Shown here piece by piece: positions 12,941 to 23,951 of a stretch of DNA of 64,000 bases. Each line of letters opens with the position of its first letter. Position 1 is the stretch's first letter. A program made the position numbers and the translations under genes. This DNA is from Zymoseptoria tritici IPO323 (Eukaryota; Ascomycota; Dothideomycetes; Mycosphaerellales; Mycosphaerellaceae). The notes under the pieces were generated by a model. It saw nothing but the letters and a program-made list of their open reading frames with translations, was not told where the DNA came from and did no database searches. The stretch is from positions 4,960,001 to 5,024,000 of the forward strand of contig NC_018218.1 in NCBI RefSeq assembly GCF_000219625.1, in the 5' to 3' direction.

Positions 12941-14349
12941 ATGCCTCTTTTTTTCTTCTGCCGCAGAAGCACGGTAAGGGAGCTTACCTTGCCCGAGGTA
13001 ACAATGCGACATTGCGACGGTGCGAGAATACGACGATGCGAGAATGCGAGAATGCGACGATGCGAGGGACCAATTAAAAGTGAGCTTTGATGGACCCCTC
13101 TTTTTGTTAGGAAAACCAATCAAAACAGACCTTTGAAAGATCCCTGTCGGTGGAAGAAGACGGCTGCAGTCTTTCATAAAATGGCACTCGTACCTCGTGC
13201 AATAATAGTAAGTAAGATAGAGCTCGTCGACAGCGGTGTTGTTACTAAGGAATTCGAGCGTTCGAGCGTACGAAGTAGATACAGATAGATCGTTGCTTTA
13301 GCACAACCCTTTAAGGCTAGATCTTAATATCTAGCCGGTCGATTTCCTTAGTATTAGAAAGGGTCTTTCCTTAATAATGTCTCTTACGCCTCGTAAAGAA
13401 ATAGTGTTAATATGTTACCTCCTTGTCGTATTATCGTTGTGTAAAGGAGTTATAGTTATTCTAAAGTTTTAGAATCTAGCCGGTGCGTTAAGAAGTCCCC
13501 CTCGCAGATTCGAAATTCTACGCCGCACCTCGTTTCTTAACGACTATACGTCGCCGCGAGCTAGTTGTTTTTTTATATTAAACCGTAGATAGTACTACAT
13601 ACGCCTATATATGCCTTTTAATAGTCCGGTGTCGTTATTAATGCGCGGTATAGAGGTAAACATTTAAAAATACTACCGCCGCTAGTCGGAGTTAAATCCG
13701 ACGCTAGCGTACAATCCCTACCTCTCTATCTCGGCGTTATTTAGAAATGTTTTATAGACGATACTACGACGAATATACTATCGATTTCTACGATTTCGAG
13801 TTCTATACTAAATTCGGCGCGCAAGCTCTTATATAAAAAAAGAACGAGTGTCGTACGGGTAGTAGCTGTCGAGTAACAATTATAGAAGATTTCTACGAAG
13901 CGACGACGCTAGAGTTCTTAGAATTCGAGGATCCTTAAACTTTTAGTAGCTTCGAAAATCTGTACTAAAATTACACGCTTAATTGTTACGTAACGACTAC
14001 GCGGTTAAACAGAGTAATTGTTTTTTTAAATAGTAGCTTATTAGCCGTTCTAAAAGATGCGCTATTTAATGCTATTAATTAACCTATGCTTTAGTGCGCG
14101 AATCGTGTACAAAGAGGTAATCGGGTGTATCCGGCGCTAGTAAATTTCTCCGCGGGGGTAAGATTCTAGGGCTTTAGCCTTACGTTTATAACGGTTCGCA
14201 AATTCTTAAAATTACTACTATTACTTTAACTAACATTATCGTAACAACTAAGATATATAAAAAAATAGGTAAGTATATAGGGCTCTAAGAGGGGATTGCG
14301 GGCTTTCGAATAAGCCTACGATAATAGGAATCGGTCCGTAGGTTAAAAA

Positions 14350-15400
14350 GTTGTAGCCTTATATAGCTACTTAAGAACATAGTAAGCTTTAAAGAGCTTT
14401 ATATAGTCGATTTTTACGCTCTACTACTTATATGCTAGCCTTATAAACTCCTTAAACTCCGACTACTAGTCCTTACCGAGCCTACATTTAGGCATTATAT
14501 GCTAGTGCTTACGAATCTAGTGCTTTAGAAGGTAGAAGGTCTTCTTAATAGGGTTGTAGTCCGGTAAATAGGGTAGAAGGAACATAAGCCTTACGCCCTG
14601 TTCGTTATAGAGCTGCTTAATAATAAGACGGTCGTAAGTTAAGCAGTTATCTATAATAATAACTAAGCGAGGGCCTAGAAACAGTGTGCAACGAGGCAGC
14701 ACTTCTACTTATATTTATAAGATAAAATCCTCGCTCTTAACACTACCCTCCTTAATAAGCACACTAGGTAGATAGCTATTAATAGTATAGGCTAGAAGAA
14801 TACTATATCTCTGTACGTAGTAGAGGTATTATTAATCTTTTGCTAGAAACCCCTTTAGCGCCTAACCTCTTCTTCTTAATGCTAGTTTATTACTCGTATA
14901 TGTTTTATCGACATATACTAGCTAATTAGCCCTTAGCTCTTACACCTACGCCTTAAAGATAGCCCTTACGACGTTGTCTTGTTAAGTAGTAGTCCTTACG
15001 ACTAGCTTATTAGTAAAGTCCTTACTATATAGACACACGTTAATCGTGTTTATATAGATAGCTAGTAAGAAACGCTCTAGTAGCAGCTCTTATAACTCCT
15101 TATACTAGTAGGTAGAGCGTTAAGTAAGGATATCTAGAAGGAAGTCTCGATAGTAAGGCTAAATTAACTATAGCCTACCTCCTTTATAAGGGAAGATAGT
15201 TCTAGTATCTCTAAATCGCTTAATCCGGACGTATATAGCGGTGCGAGAGCCCCTACTATCGTTTAGAAGGAGGTCGACGGTGTCTTATATAGTCTAACCG
15301 TATATAAGGCAATGCTTAATAAGGCTCTTATCTTGCCTACTTAGCTGAGTTATCTAAGGAGGTAGTAAGGTCGATAGCGGCGGAACGCGTTAGCGGATTT
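14350..15400 (-). pseudogene. Tc1/mariner-type DDE transposase relic
   Basis: The clearest part (14517-14702, minus) reads VIIIDNC, then after about 34 residues LPYLPDYNPIKK. This is the second and third catalytic block of Tc1/mariner (DDE_3) transposases, normally IDN...PPYSPD-NPIEE. The catalytic Glu pair is now Lys-Lys, a G-to-A change as expected of RIP on the other strand. Upstream the same frame continues with EGSVKSEDFI and then TAA codons where glutamines would stand; downstream it continues past TAG with a basic helix-like region. The outer limits are approximate and I could not follow the N-terminal helix-turn-helix. The gene cannot make an active enzyme. Confidence 0.8.
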
Positions 15401-15531
15401 CGATAATTTCTAGTTTAGGTAATTCGGTGCGATAAGGGCTTTCGAATAAGGTGCTACCGATAATAAACGAACATATATTAGTAATGTAGTTATTAAGAAG
15501 CTGTATAGGGTAATCTCTTAGAGGTAGGTAG

Positions 15532-15585
15532 AATTAGAGTTTGTGGAGTCTTGGCAATCCCGTCCCTTTATAGAGTGAGAATAGG
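15532..15585 (-). repeat. Right 54-bp inverted repeat of the degraded element
   Basis: Partner of 10150-10203 (52 of 54 positions identical as reverse complement). This copy keeps the two CpA dinucleotides that became TpA in the left copy, so it is closer to the ancestral end. The outer edge is followed by TA at 15582-15583. The two repeats would enclose 5.4 kb. Confidence 0.75.
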
Positions 15586-15781
15586 CGTCCTAAAGCCTCC
15601 TAGAGCTACCTAATATACTAAAAATCTAAGCCTTTAAGCAAAATAGAAGAAAAGTTATATACTAATATAGTAACTAAGAAAGGCCGCTCTCCTAAAAGAT
15701 CTCGGTAGCCTTTTCGACCCCCCCTAACTATCCCGGCTATATAGTACGTATGCCGGTTAGTTCTAGCTAGGGGTAAGGCGC

Positions 15782-16600
15782 GGAGCGTTCAACTATATTT
15801 CCCAGGGCATCATCTACGACATCTGGGGAGCGGGGACACGACCCGCTGACGAGGACGCACCGCATCATCGCATCCATGCGCCCATCATCGCTATCAACAG
15901 CGAAGCCTTCACGTACTGGCCGAGTAATTTCGAGCTGGTCGAGTCGCTGGTCAAGGAAGCTCAGAGCGCACCACATCGATGTCCCGCCTGGCTACTCACG
16001 CTCCGCGGCACAGTCCACGTCTCACAGTCCGACTTCTCCCTCCTCTACCCGAACGTCTGTTCCTTCTTCTTGAAAATGGTCGCCAATCCGAGGCGAGCGC
16101 TGGATTTGAACATCAACGCCAGTCTCGAGTTCCTTAGCCACATCCTCCCCACCGAGCTCGCACAAGTCAACCGCGCGTACAAGAACGAGAACCTCCTCGA
16201 AGCGAACCTCAGTCCTCTCGAACGAATCCCATCCGCGTTCATGCATCGGCCGAAGAAGGAAAAGTACATCGCCGCGAAACTCCAGATTAAGCATGAGTGG
16301 CTGTACCGCCTCTCGCCGCAGATGTTTCGCTCGCTGAAGCGGCGTGATGCTAAGCGAAAAGGTCATGGTCCGGAAGCTGGCGATGAAGTATGGCTGCATA
16401 TGAAGCCTGATTGGCAGACGATTGAGGACTACCTCGGCCGCTTTCCCGACATGAGCGCGGAAGCAAAAGAGGAAATCCGAGAAAAGTTCCCCGAGTCACA
16501 CGAGGAAGCAGAAGTCGACGATCCCGTACAACCAGCAAAACCTCCCAGCGGGCACGATGCAGCTTTCACGCAGGAGGGCAAGGAAGAGAAGCCAAGTTGA
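15782..16600 (+). pseudogene. 3' remnant of a PAF-acetylhydrolase-like gene
   Basis: An uninterrupted frame of about 272 codons starts at the edge of the RIP block without an initiation codon. It matches the C-terminal half of the platelet-activating-factor acetylhydrolase (isoform II-like) alpha/beta hydrolases: GIIYDIWGAG (position of the acid residue), APIIAINSEAFTYW, then LRGTVHVSQSDFSLLYP with the catalytic histidine, followed by a fungal extension of about 190 residues. The nucleophile elbow GxSxG and everything N-terminal to it are missing and are not found on the far side of the block. The first ATG is at 16070, past the catalytic residues. The gene is therefore a truncated, presumably inactive copy; a short internal product cannot be excluded. 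Its stop lies 8 bp from the end of the convergent DUF2293 gene. Confidence 0.8.
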
Positions 16601-16608
16601 AAGCCCCT

Positions 16609-17325
16609 TCAATCCAAATCCATCGGATCACCCGCTTCAACCTCAACCTCACCCACAACCCCACTTCCACCACCCCCATCCTTCCCAAAAACCTCATCCT
16701 CATCATCCACATCCATCGGATCCCAATTCCCATCCCTCTCCTCCGGACTCACGAGCGTCGCCTTCCAACACCTCTCCAACACCTCATTACTCTCATCCCA
16801 AGGACACCATTCCCTCAACACCTTCCACACCTCCCCCGCCGTCCTCCGTCTCGCCTCCCACTTCTCGACGCCCTCATCCCTCCACAACGCATCGTAGTTT
16901 GTGTAATGATGCCGCACGTGCGCGACAACCATGGACGTGTAGCGCCGGGAATTGTTGAATTTTGAGTCGGAGAGGTTGTAGGTGAAGGATTTGGCGATGA
17001 TGGTGTCGAGGAGGGGTTCGAGGGCGGATGGAGGGAGGCGGGGGAAGAGGTCGAGGAGGGGCCCGCGGTTCCATTCGCGTTTGCGGTGGTAGAGCTCTGT
17101 TGGGGTGAGGTTGGAGAGGTCCGGGAGTGGCGAGACGGGAATACCCATGAGATGCGCTGGGTGGATCGATGATACTGCGAGTCTGCGGGCGGAAATTGAT
17201 GTTTTTTTGGGATATCGATGTTGTGGAGGAGAAGGTTGCGTTGGAAGCTGAGATGCGAGGTGAAGTGCAGGTGTCGAAGCGGGCCGGGGTCTGGTCCGGC
17301 TTCCTCGTTGGCTTGGCAAGATCAT
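16609..17325 (-). CDS. DUF2293 domain protein
   Basis: Single exon, 238 aa from the ATG at 17325. An alternative start at residue 60 (MGIPVSPL, about 17148) would remove a basic Ser/Pro/Gln leader. Residues about 85-185 contain PSALEPLLDTII, then NNSRRYTSMVVAHVRHHYTN and WEARRRTAGEV, the conserved core of fungal DUF2293 proteins, whose biochemical role is unknown. The C terminus is acidic and glycine-rich and ends PMDLD. The frame stays open further upstream, but there it runs antisense to the endopolyphosphatase C terminus and is very arginine-rich, so I place the start after that overlap. The gene lies 130 bp downstream of the endopolyphosphatase stop on the same strand. Confidence 0.75.
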   Translation of the reverse strand: MILPSQRGSRTRPRPASTPALHLASQLPTQPSPPQHRYPKKTSISARRLAVSSIHPAHLMGIPVSPLPDLSNLTPTELYHRKREWNRGPLLDLFPRLPPSALEPLLDTIIAKSFTYNLSDSKFNNSRRYTSMVVAHVRHHYTNYDALWRDEGVEKWEARRRTAGEVWKVLREWCPWDESNEVLERCWKATLVSPEERDGNWDPMDVDDEDEVFGKDGGGGSGVVGEVEVEAGDPMDLD

Positions 17326-17455
17326 CGTCGACGGGTGCAGAAGTGATCGAACAAAGTGTGAATGCTGGTCGACTCGTAGGTATCTGACTGCGCTATGCTG
17401 ATGATTCAAAATGCTACCACTCAGGTCAAAGGTATCCAACGCCGGCTTCCGCGAT

Positions 17456-19598
17456 CTATCGTCCAAATTCCTCCTCAATCTCCTCCCTCTCCATCGTAGC
17501 CACATACGCCCGGTGAATAAACGTAAACCACGCCTCATTCTCCTTTTCATGATCATGCTTCTTCTTCTTGTGTTTCTTGCCGTGCTTCCCCTTCTTCTTC
17601 TTGTGTTTCTTGTGTTTCTTGCCACCGCTACTTGACTCTTCGCTGTCGTTGTCAAGCTCATCATCACCCTCGTCCTCGCCTTCAGCCTCATCATCATCGC
17701 GAACATCCAACTTCGGTTCCGCCGAAGCGTCGATATCTTCCTCGGGAACAAAATCCCCAATCCTCCTCGCCAGATCGAGCAGATTGCCCATCGTCAAATC
17801 CTCCAACCGATACACATCGTCATCCCTCGTGTCGTAAAATTCCTCATATCCAAACGCCCTCGGATCCGGTTCATGCCTGGGTTTCTTGCCTTTGTGTTTG
17901 CCTTCGTGCCACTTCTCTGCCTCCACAGCGTCCTCATCGGTGTGATTCGAGAAGTCGTTATTGATAAACGTCAAATTCGCAAAGTATTGCGTATACCGGA
18001 TCAAACTGAGCGGCTGCATCAGATACGCCGGTCCCGGGCCCGCATCCTCGTCCGGTCCATCGGGAACGACGAACTTGTATTTCTTCTTCTTGTGTTTCTT
18101 CTTCCTCTCGATTTCCACGTCGCTGGTGTCGTACTCAAAGGGTGCAGGTGCAGGGATGGCGGCCATGGTGTTCAACGTGTCCAGACCGGTGGTGTTGTAC
18201 TCGAAAACCCGCATCGTGGGGAAAAGGTTCGGCACGACACTGGCGGAGACAAAAGAAGCGGAAAAGCGTTCGGCGTAGGGGCCGCCGATTTTTTTGATGT
18301 ATTTCTTCTCGGCGCGGCGGAATTCCTTTTTTGCTTTCTTTTTCTTGCCGAAGAGGGTGTCGAGGAAATCGGAGGACTTGGACTTCGTGGGAGGGGATGG
18401 GAGGGAGGACCACTGATCGCGGAGCTGGATGAAGTAATCCGTCTTCACCAGGGGTGAGACCTCGTCGCTGTCGTCCTGGGCTCTCGCCTCCGCAGCCTTC
18501 ATTCTCCCCTTCTTCGTATCCTTCTTCAGTTCCTTAAAGTCCTGTAACATGAAATGATCATAATTGAAATGCCCATAGTGACTGCTCACAATGACATCTC
18601 TGAACTGCCGTGTCCACAGAGTATACTTCTGCCAACACGTCTCGTCCCAGCTCGTCTTGGCTTCCTGTCTGACCGGTGGCACATGTCCGATGAGAATCGC
18701 TTTCATCCCGCGATCTCGCATGAACTGCAGTTGGATCCGCAACCACTCCATCTGTTGATATCCCGGCTCGGAACGCACGGAACAGCCGTCTGCGGCGGCA
18801 TTAGACTCGAAGAAGTAAAGCGTATTGAGGCTGAAGACCGCCAGGCGATGCGGGATGACTTCGACGTAGAACCATCCTCCTTGCTGAAAGGAGTGGGCCT
18901 GAGATTCCGGGATGAATTGACGCCAAAGACTGGAGTACTCGCGTGTCCAACGGTTAGGACCTTTGGAGAGGATATTGTGGGGGAGAATATCGTTGTTTCC
19001 TAGGTTTGGGACGATAGGGATTATAAAGTCGTTGTTAGGATTCCGGTCCTCATCACCGTCGTTGTTGTGTTTGCCGAAGACTTCTGCCATCTTCTGGACC
19101 ATGAATGTGTTCAGACCGAGGACTTGAGAGGCAGTTCGAGGGAGGGCATCGTCATTGTCGTGCCGGGCGGAGTCGCCGGTCCAGATCACGAAGTCGATCT
19201 TGTCTTTGAACTCCTTTGCGACCCATTCCATCGTTTTGTTGACCAGCGCGATGGGACTGTCGCATTCGGAGGTCTCGGCGCCGTAAATTCCTGCTGGGCC
19301 GTGGCCACGGTGGCAGGCGGAGTCGGAGTCGGTGGAGGAGTAGATCTGATAGAAGCGGTCGGGATGGAAGTCTGTCGTTGTCTTGTCAGTGATGGTCTAG
19401 CAGAGTCTTGTCCATAATGTTGTCGCAACCTGTTATTTGTAGAAACCTCCCATGCAGCGGTCGTTTCTTCTCCACCTCGTACTGTTGTCCAGTCGTGCTG
19501 CCTTCTGATAGATGTTGCACCAGCGGATACTGGACGGGTGGAGCAGCCCAAGTCTGCGCGACCAGCACCGCAGTGACAGCTCCCGTGAGACCTCGCAT
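17456..19598 (-). CDS. ppn1: Endopolyphosphatase (vacuolar, Ppn1/Phm5 type)
   Basis: Cleaves inorganic polyphosphate chains internally; the family is a vacuolar type II membrane or luminal enzyme. Exons (minus) 19598-19430 and 19371-17456, a 58-bp intron, 694 aa. The start MRGLTGAVTAVLVAQTWAA gives a hydrophobic signal or anchor. Calcineurin-like metallophosphatase motifs follow in order: LQITDFHPD (split by the intron), WTGDSARHD near residue 120, PNLGNNDILPHN, LIGHVPP and HYGHFNYDHF. The last 60 residues contain the long lysine/histidine tract (KKHKKHKKKKGKH and similar) found at the end of fungal homologues. The first exon was recognised because LHGRFLQIT joins in frame to DFHPD at a clean GT-AG pair. 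Confidence 0.92.
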
Positions 19599-20746
19599 CT
19601 TCGTGTATCTCTGCCAGTCTCCTCCTGAGTGGAGTTGCTGTTCTTGATCTCCTCTTCTCGTCACTCCAGCATTCCCGGCTTCTGTGTCCTCCCTCCTGCT
19701 CTGATAGCAATACCACTCGCACCCTCAGCTCTTCTTCGTCGTCCGCTCCAAACGAATATCGTGTTCTCTTCTCGTCCAACCAAAAAATGTCCACAACTAT
19801 TCCCTGCAATCTACGTCGCGCAGGTACAAGGCGCAAAAGCGTGGGGTGAGCGTCGTCGAGATCCAAGCGGAGTCAATTCCGGTCGGTGAGATGTTCCAAG
19901 TGTCCCGTCTTCTTCGTCCAAGCAAATAAGGTAAGTATACACAACACGATGTCGAAGGAGATTGGTACAAGTTAACATTCACTTGACCTCGAGAACATCA
20001 TGAAGAACCAAGTCTCCCGTGTCCACCCTCCACCTTGATGTCCGTCGCAGCCATCTCTCCAAGTCTCCACTCCTCCACACTTCCTCCGACAAAACCGCGA
20101 TGAAATCCAGCCAATTGCGAGCTTCAAATCTGGCACATGTGAAAGCGACGCAACGAGAGGGGACTCTCCACTTCTTCCAGCGTGACCATATACTGCAGTA
20201 CACCATCTTTCTCATATTCCTTGGGGCATTTCGTACGCCGGTGTCAGGTGTCAGGTGCCAGAGCTTATCGGCGGTGAGACGGAGAAGTGGTGCGAAGACC
20301 GTCGCGTGAGTACCTTGAAGGGTGGGCAAAAGGGTGGTCGAAGTGCTCGATTTGGCATGACAGCAGAGCCACGCCTGCAAAAGTGGTCGCATGCTTGATC
20401 TTGCTTTGTGGGTGTACCTTGGAGTTGAGACGGCGAGGCTTTGGCGACTTCGATTCATGCGTTTCCTCGGAGAAGGCTTTTGGTAAATGACCGACTTGTT
20501 GCAGCTATAGTGCTACCAGTCATCCATATAGCGATCTAGCAAGGAGATTGCTGCAACAACTCAGAAGCTTCGCCTCAAGCGCCAGGCACAGAATCGTGTC
20601 ACCATGGAATACCTCATTCATTTGTCAAAAGCACAACTTTTATGCTCCCTCGAAATCTACTTGTATTCCAAGCCGCGAATACACAAGCATCCTGTGTTTT
20701 TGCTACTCCACGCGGCCCATCACACCTGATCTCCACTCACCTGTCC
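19599..20746. other. Intergenic, endopolyphosphatase promoter side
   Basis: This lies between the start of the endopolyphosphatase gene and the stop of the isomerase gene, both minus. One open frame of 159 codons exists (19979-20458 minus), rich in Arg and Trp; I recognise no domain, splice site or leader, so I do not call it a gene. Confidence 0.4.
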
Positions 20747-22341
20747 TCAAATCTTACTCCCCTTATCATCACCCTCCTCCAACTCACAAAACGCCTTGAA
20801 CAACACCAACCCCTCCTTCCCCTTCCCTTCAACCACCACCTCCGCCGTAGCACCCACAAAGAAAACATACCCCTCCTTAATCTCCTCCTCCTTCGGTCCC
20901 ACCTTGATCGTGCCACTCCCCGCCGTACAGATAACCACACTCGGCCCTTCAATGCCTTCAAACGTCGCTCTCGCTCCCTCGCCCTTGAGTTCCAGCCGTA
21001 CAACGCTGAACTCCTCGATGGGAGGGTCGTAGAGTAAGGCGGAGGAATTGGCCGTGTAGGCGGCGGAGTTGAGTGTGACGTACGGGTAGGGAGAGGGCGA
21101 CATCTTTTGCTCGGAAATGGGCGCGTAGGAGTAGGTTAGGGAGGAGGTGAGGGTTGGGATGTCTTTGAATTTGGGGGTGAAGCCGGCGCGGATGACGTTG
21201 TCGGAGGAGGCCATGCATTCGATGATGTCTGTTGAGGAAAGGAAGGTCAGCTTGATGAAGGCTTCGAGAGAAGAGGCATGTTTTTGGTGACTCACCGCCG
21301 GAGAGGTAGGCGTGGATATCATCCGCCTTTAAGAACATCGCTTCGCCGACTTGCAGTTTCACGTAGTTCAGGAAGAAAGACACGAATAGACCGATGTCGT
21401 TGGGAAATTGTCCGTCCAGACGAACCATCAAATCAGCCAGTTCCTGGCCATCGTTGGAGGGACCGCCTGAACCGGCGAATTTCGCGCCTTCATCTTTGGC
21501 TTGCTGAATAAGTTTTGGAGCAGCGGAGGAGATGGCGTCTGGCTTGGCGTTCATCAAGTTGGTGAAAGCGGTTTGCAGGGCTTTCTTGTTCTCTTTGGTC
21601 TTGGAGTCATCTGCGGTCGTTTCCTGGCCTTTGATCGTCTTTTCGAATGAGCTGGAGGCTTCCTCGCCGACGAGTTCCCTCAGCGAAGGAATGGTCTGAA
21701 GGAAGTGCGCGATTTCATTCAACGGACGGAAACCGCAAAGTCCGTCAAAGTCGGTCACGGCAATGGTCATCTCCGGCTTGTGGTTGTCGTCGGGGTAGTG
21801 CTTGGGGTCCGAGGCGTGGAGTTTCTCGGCGAGGGACTTGTTTGGATGAGCTTGGATGGAGAGCGCTTTGTTGATGGAGAGAACTTTGAAGAGGAAGGGG
21901 AGCTTCTGTGCGTAGCGGGAGGCAATGGCCGGGGAGAGGAGGGCTTGGTTGTCTTGGACGAGGTCGAGGAGAGTGCGGCCAGTGGCGAGATCTTTGGAAG
22001 GGTTGGAGGGGTGAGTACCCATCCAGAGCTGGGAGGGGGACAGTCACTATTGGTACGGTAAAGCGAGAAGTTGTGCTTGACATACCTCAGCATATGGCTT
22101 GTCGTCTTGGATGCTAAAGTCATCGGAGGGAGTGGCGGCAGCGAAGCGAGCTGCGGCAGAGTCTTTGCCCACCTTGCCTTAGGGAAATTGTGTCAATGGG
22201 GCATGTTGTTGTATTTTCATAGATGATCAGCATACCCCATTCGTAGCTGTTGCAGCCTGTATCATGTCAGTATATGCTCTTGAACTGCCCCTCGGAATCT
22301 TCCCACTCACCGCATTGAAGTCTGAGAAGTGGCACCTGCAT
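20747..22341 (-). CDS. pmi1: Mannose-6-phosphate isomerase, type I
   Basis: Interconverts fructose-6-phosphate and mannose-6-phosphate, feeding GDP-mannose for cell-wall mannan and glycosylation, in the cytosol. Five exons (minus): 22341-22311, 22256-22236, 22177-22086, 22028-21296 and 21228-20747, total 452 aa, normal for fungi. The start [11 protein letters not shown] and CNSYEWGK are spread over the first three exons. Motifs are [14 protein letters not shown], the zinc-binding [24 protein letters not shown] (type I signature), [10 protein letters not shown] joining [20 protein letters not shown] across the last intron, and a C-terminal cupin-like half. Numerous small 5' introns are normal for this gene. 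It is divergent from SGF29 with 364 bp between starts. Confidence 0.95.
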
Positions 22342-22705
22342 ATTGGAAATCCTTGTCGATTGGACGAGCTGTGTCTGGAGTTCTTTGGATTCAACAAGGC
22401 ACTTCTATGGAAAAGGAGTGATGTTGGTTAAAGATCTGGACAAATGTTCCTCGCCGATCTCTTCCGCCGTCTCCTGCCCCCAGCCGGAGCATCACACCGC
22501 TGCCCCGCGCCTCCCCGGATTGGACGCGTCTTCGCGGGCCAGCCCGTCTTCGTATCCACTATAAAGACATCACTTCTCTTGAAGTCCATCGACAAACAAT
22601 ATACAACTTTTGACATCACGCGCTGGACGGAATCTTACATTCTGTTGCACTGGTCGTTGACATGAAACGATAGCGAAGACCAGTTCCCTGCAAACTCCCA
22701 CAACA
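22342..22705. promoter_or_regulatory. Divergent promoter region, pmi1 / sgf29
   Basis: The starts of the two genes face away from each other across 364 bp, so both promoters must lie here. It contains a CTATAAAGA stretch at about 22558-22566 that could serve as a TATA element for the plus-strand gene, 140 bp upstream of its ATG. No other gene is seen. Confidence 0.5.
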
Positions 22706-23951
22706 ATGTCGGGCCGCAGTAGAGGCCGACAAAATCCCAACCAGGATGCGGATGAGGAGAGGAGACTATGGAAGGAGATTGACGACAAAGCAAAAGGTGT
22801 CGATGCATTGGTGGTATGTATAGTGCACGGAGCGGGGTTTTGGGCGCATCTGTTCATGTCCAACCAGGCCAGACACATTTCATTTCATCCCCTAACACGT
22901 CTGCCAGTCCCGATCCAACGAAATCGGCGAGGAAATCGTTCAAGTCGAACTCCAACAAGCCGAACACCTCAACAACAACAAGCTCAGCGACGCCAGTCTC
23001 GACGAACGACTCGAAAAGCTCTACCGAGAAAATGTCAAGCTCTCGGAAGAAGTCAACCACATCATCGAAGGCAAATCCAATGAGATGAATCTCCTTGATA
23101 GCATCAATATCCTCGCTGGTCTACGAGAAGCCTCAGAGGAGTCCGCCGCGCAACACCTGAGCGCATCGCATTCCACCACCAGTCGAAATGGTAAACTCTC
23201 CCGCGGCGGCCCTAACAAAAAGGGCGCCGCATCAAATCTCAAGTCCTCCGCTGTCTCCACCCCTGCGGCCATCGCAGCATCCACCGAACCCGAACGCACC
23301 TCTCCTTCCGCCGCTCCATCTCCACGCATCATCATCGGCGGTCCCGGCCGACTCTCAGCATCAAAAGAGAAACCCTCCCGTTCCGGCAGCATAGCAACCA
23401 CCACCCGAGAAGCATCGGTCAAAATCGAAGACGGCGCCGAGTCTGTCGCCTCCTCCACCGACACACCCGCCTCCTCCAAAAATCTCTCCATCTCCAGCTC
23501 CGCCGCAGCCGCCAACAACGCCCGCGGCGCCCACCGCCTCGTCCTCAAACTCGGCGAAATAGTCTTCTGCCGACACCTCGACGCCAAAGATCCCACGCTC
23601 GAAGGCGAGGGTATCCTCTGCCGAGTCACCAACGTCATCGGCGAGGGCAAGCAACGGCGGTATGAAGTCCAAGACGCCGATACATCCGGCGAAGCACCGC
23701 CTCCCCAACGCGCTAGTGTCGCTCAGCTTATTGTCATCCCGCATACGAATGTGGGACTAGGGGATTTGCCGAAAGGGAGGAGTGTGATTGCGCAGTACCC
23801 GGATACGACGACGTTTTATAAGGCGGAGGTTAACGAGGGGTGGAGGGCGAGGGAGTGTGAGAGTAAGGGCGAGTTTTCGGTGAAATTGAATTTTCAGGAA
23901 GATGAGGAGGCGAGGGAGGTGGAGAGGAGGTTTGTGCTTAGCGATCGGTGA
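22706..23951 (+). CDS. sgf29: SAGA-associated factor 29 (tandem Tudor protein)
   Basis: Subunit of the SAGA histone acetyltransferase complex that binds methylated histone H3 Lys4 through a double Tudor domain, in the nucleus. Exons 22706-22813 and 22908-23951, a 94-bp intron, 383 aa. The N-terminal 90 residues form a coiled coil (LYRENVKLSEEVNHIIEGK). A low-complexity Ser/Ala linker follows to about residue 235. The C-terminal SGF29 domain has GEIVFCRHLDAKDPTLEGEGILCRV-type strands, RRYEVQDAD and VIAQYPDTTTFYKAEV, with the aromatic residues expected for lysine reading. Length and order match fungal homologues. Identity is strong; the linker length is variable in this family. Confidence 0.9.

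Larger units (their letters stand above)
12721..13195. repeat. Un-RIPped island: inverted repeat plus minisatellite
   Basis: CpA and TpG are at ordinary frequency here although RIP-degraded sequence lies on both sides, so this piece probably arrived after RIP had ceased to act on its host element. It holds a perfect 36-bp inverted repeat (12739-12774 against 12812-12847), two arrays of an 8-bp unit, and a short palindrome, GGTAAGGGAGCTTACC, at about 12973. It contains no plausible protein-coding frame. Confidence 0.7.
9700..15775. mobile_element. RIP-degraded transposon block
   Basis: Base composition changes abruptly just after the ligase gene and again at about 15775. Within the block TpA is very common while CpA and TpG are scarce: 11401-11460 has one CpA, no TpG and six TpA. 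Reading frames are broken mainly by TAG and TAA where CAG or CAA would be expected. This is the signature of repeat-induced point mutation, the fungal premeiotic defence that turns CpA into TpA in duplicated DNA. Inside are a Tc1/mariner-type transposase relic on the minus strand, a second degraded reading frame on the plus strand, a pair of inverted repeats at about 10150 and 15585, and an un-RIPped island at 12721-13195. The block may be one 5.4-kb element with RIP spread into its flanks, or nested elements. Confidence 0.85.

Noticed and set aside
12860..13070. A CRISPR-like array
   Set aside because: The 8-bp units are directly adjacent with no unique spacers, and the DNA is fungal nuclear. 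It is a minisatellite.
9700..15775. An AT-rich centromere or mitochondrial insertion
   Set aside because: GC is only moderately lowered. The bias is specific to CpA/TpG loss, and a DDE transposase remnant is present, so a RIPped transposon fits better.
17326..17760. Longer N terminus for the DUF2293 protein
   Set aside because: The extra frame is antisense to the endopolyphosphatase lysine-rich tail, which explains its openness and its Arg-rich composition.
19979..20458. A 159-codon minus-strand gene
   Set aside because: Composition is unusual (Arg/Trp-rich) with no domain and no sign of splicing. It lies in the expected promoter or 3' UTR space of its neighbours.
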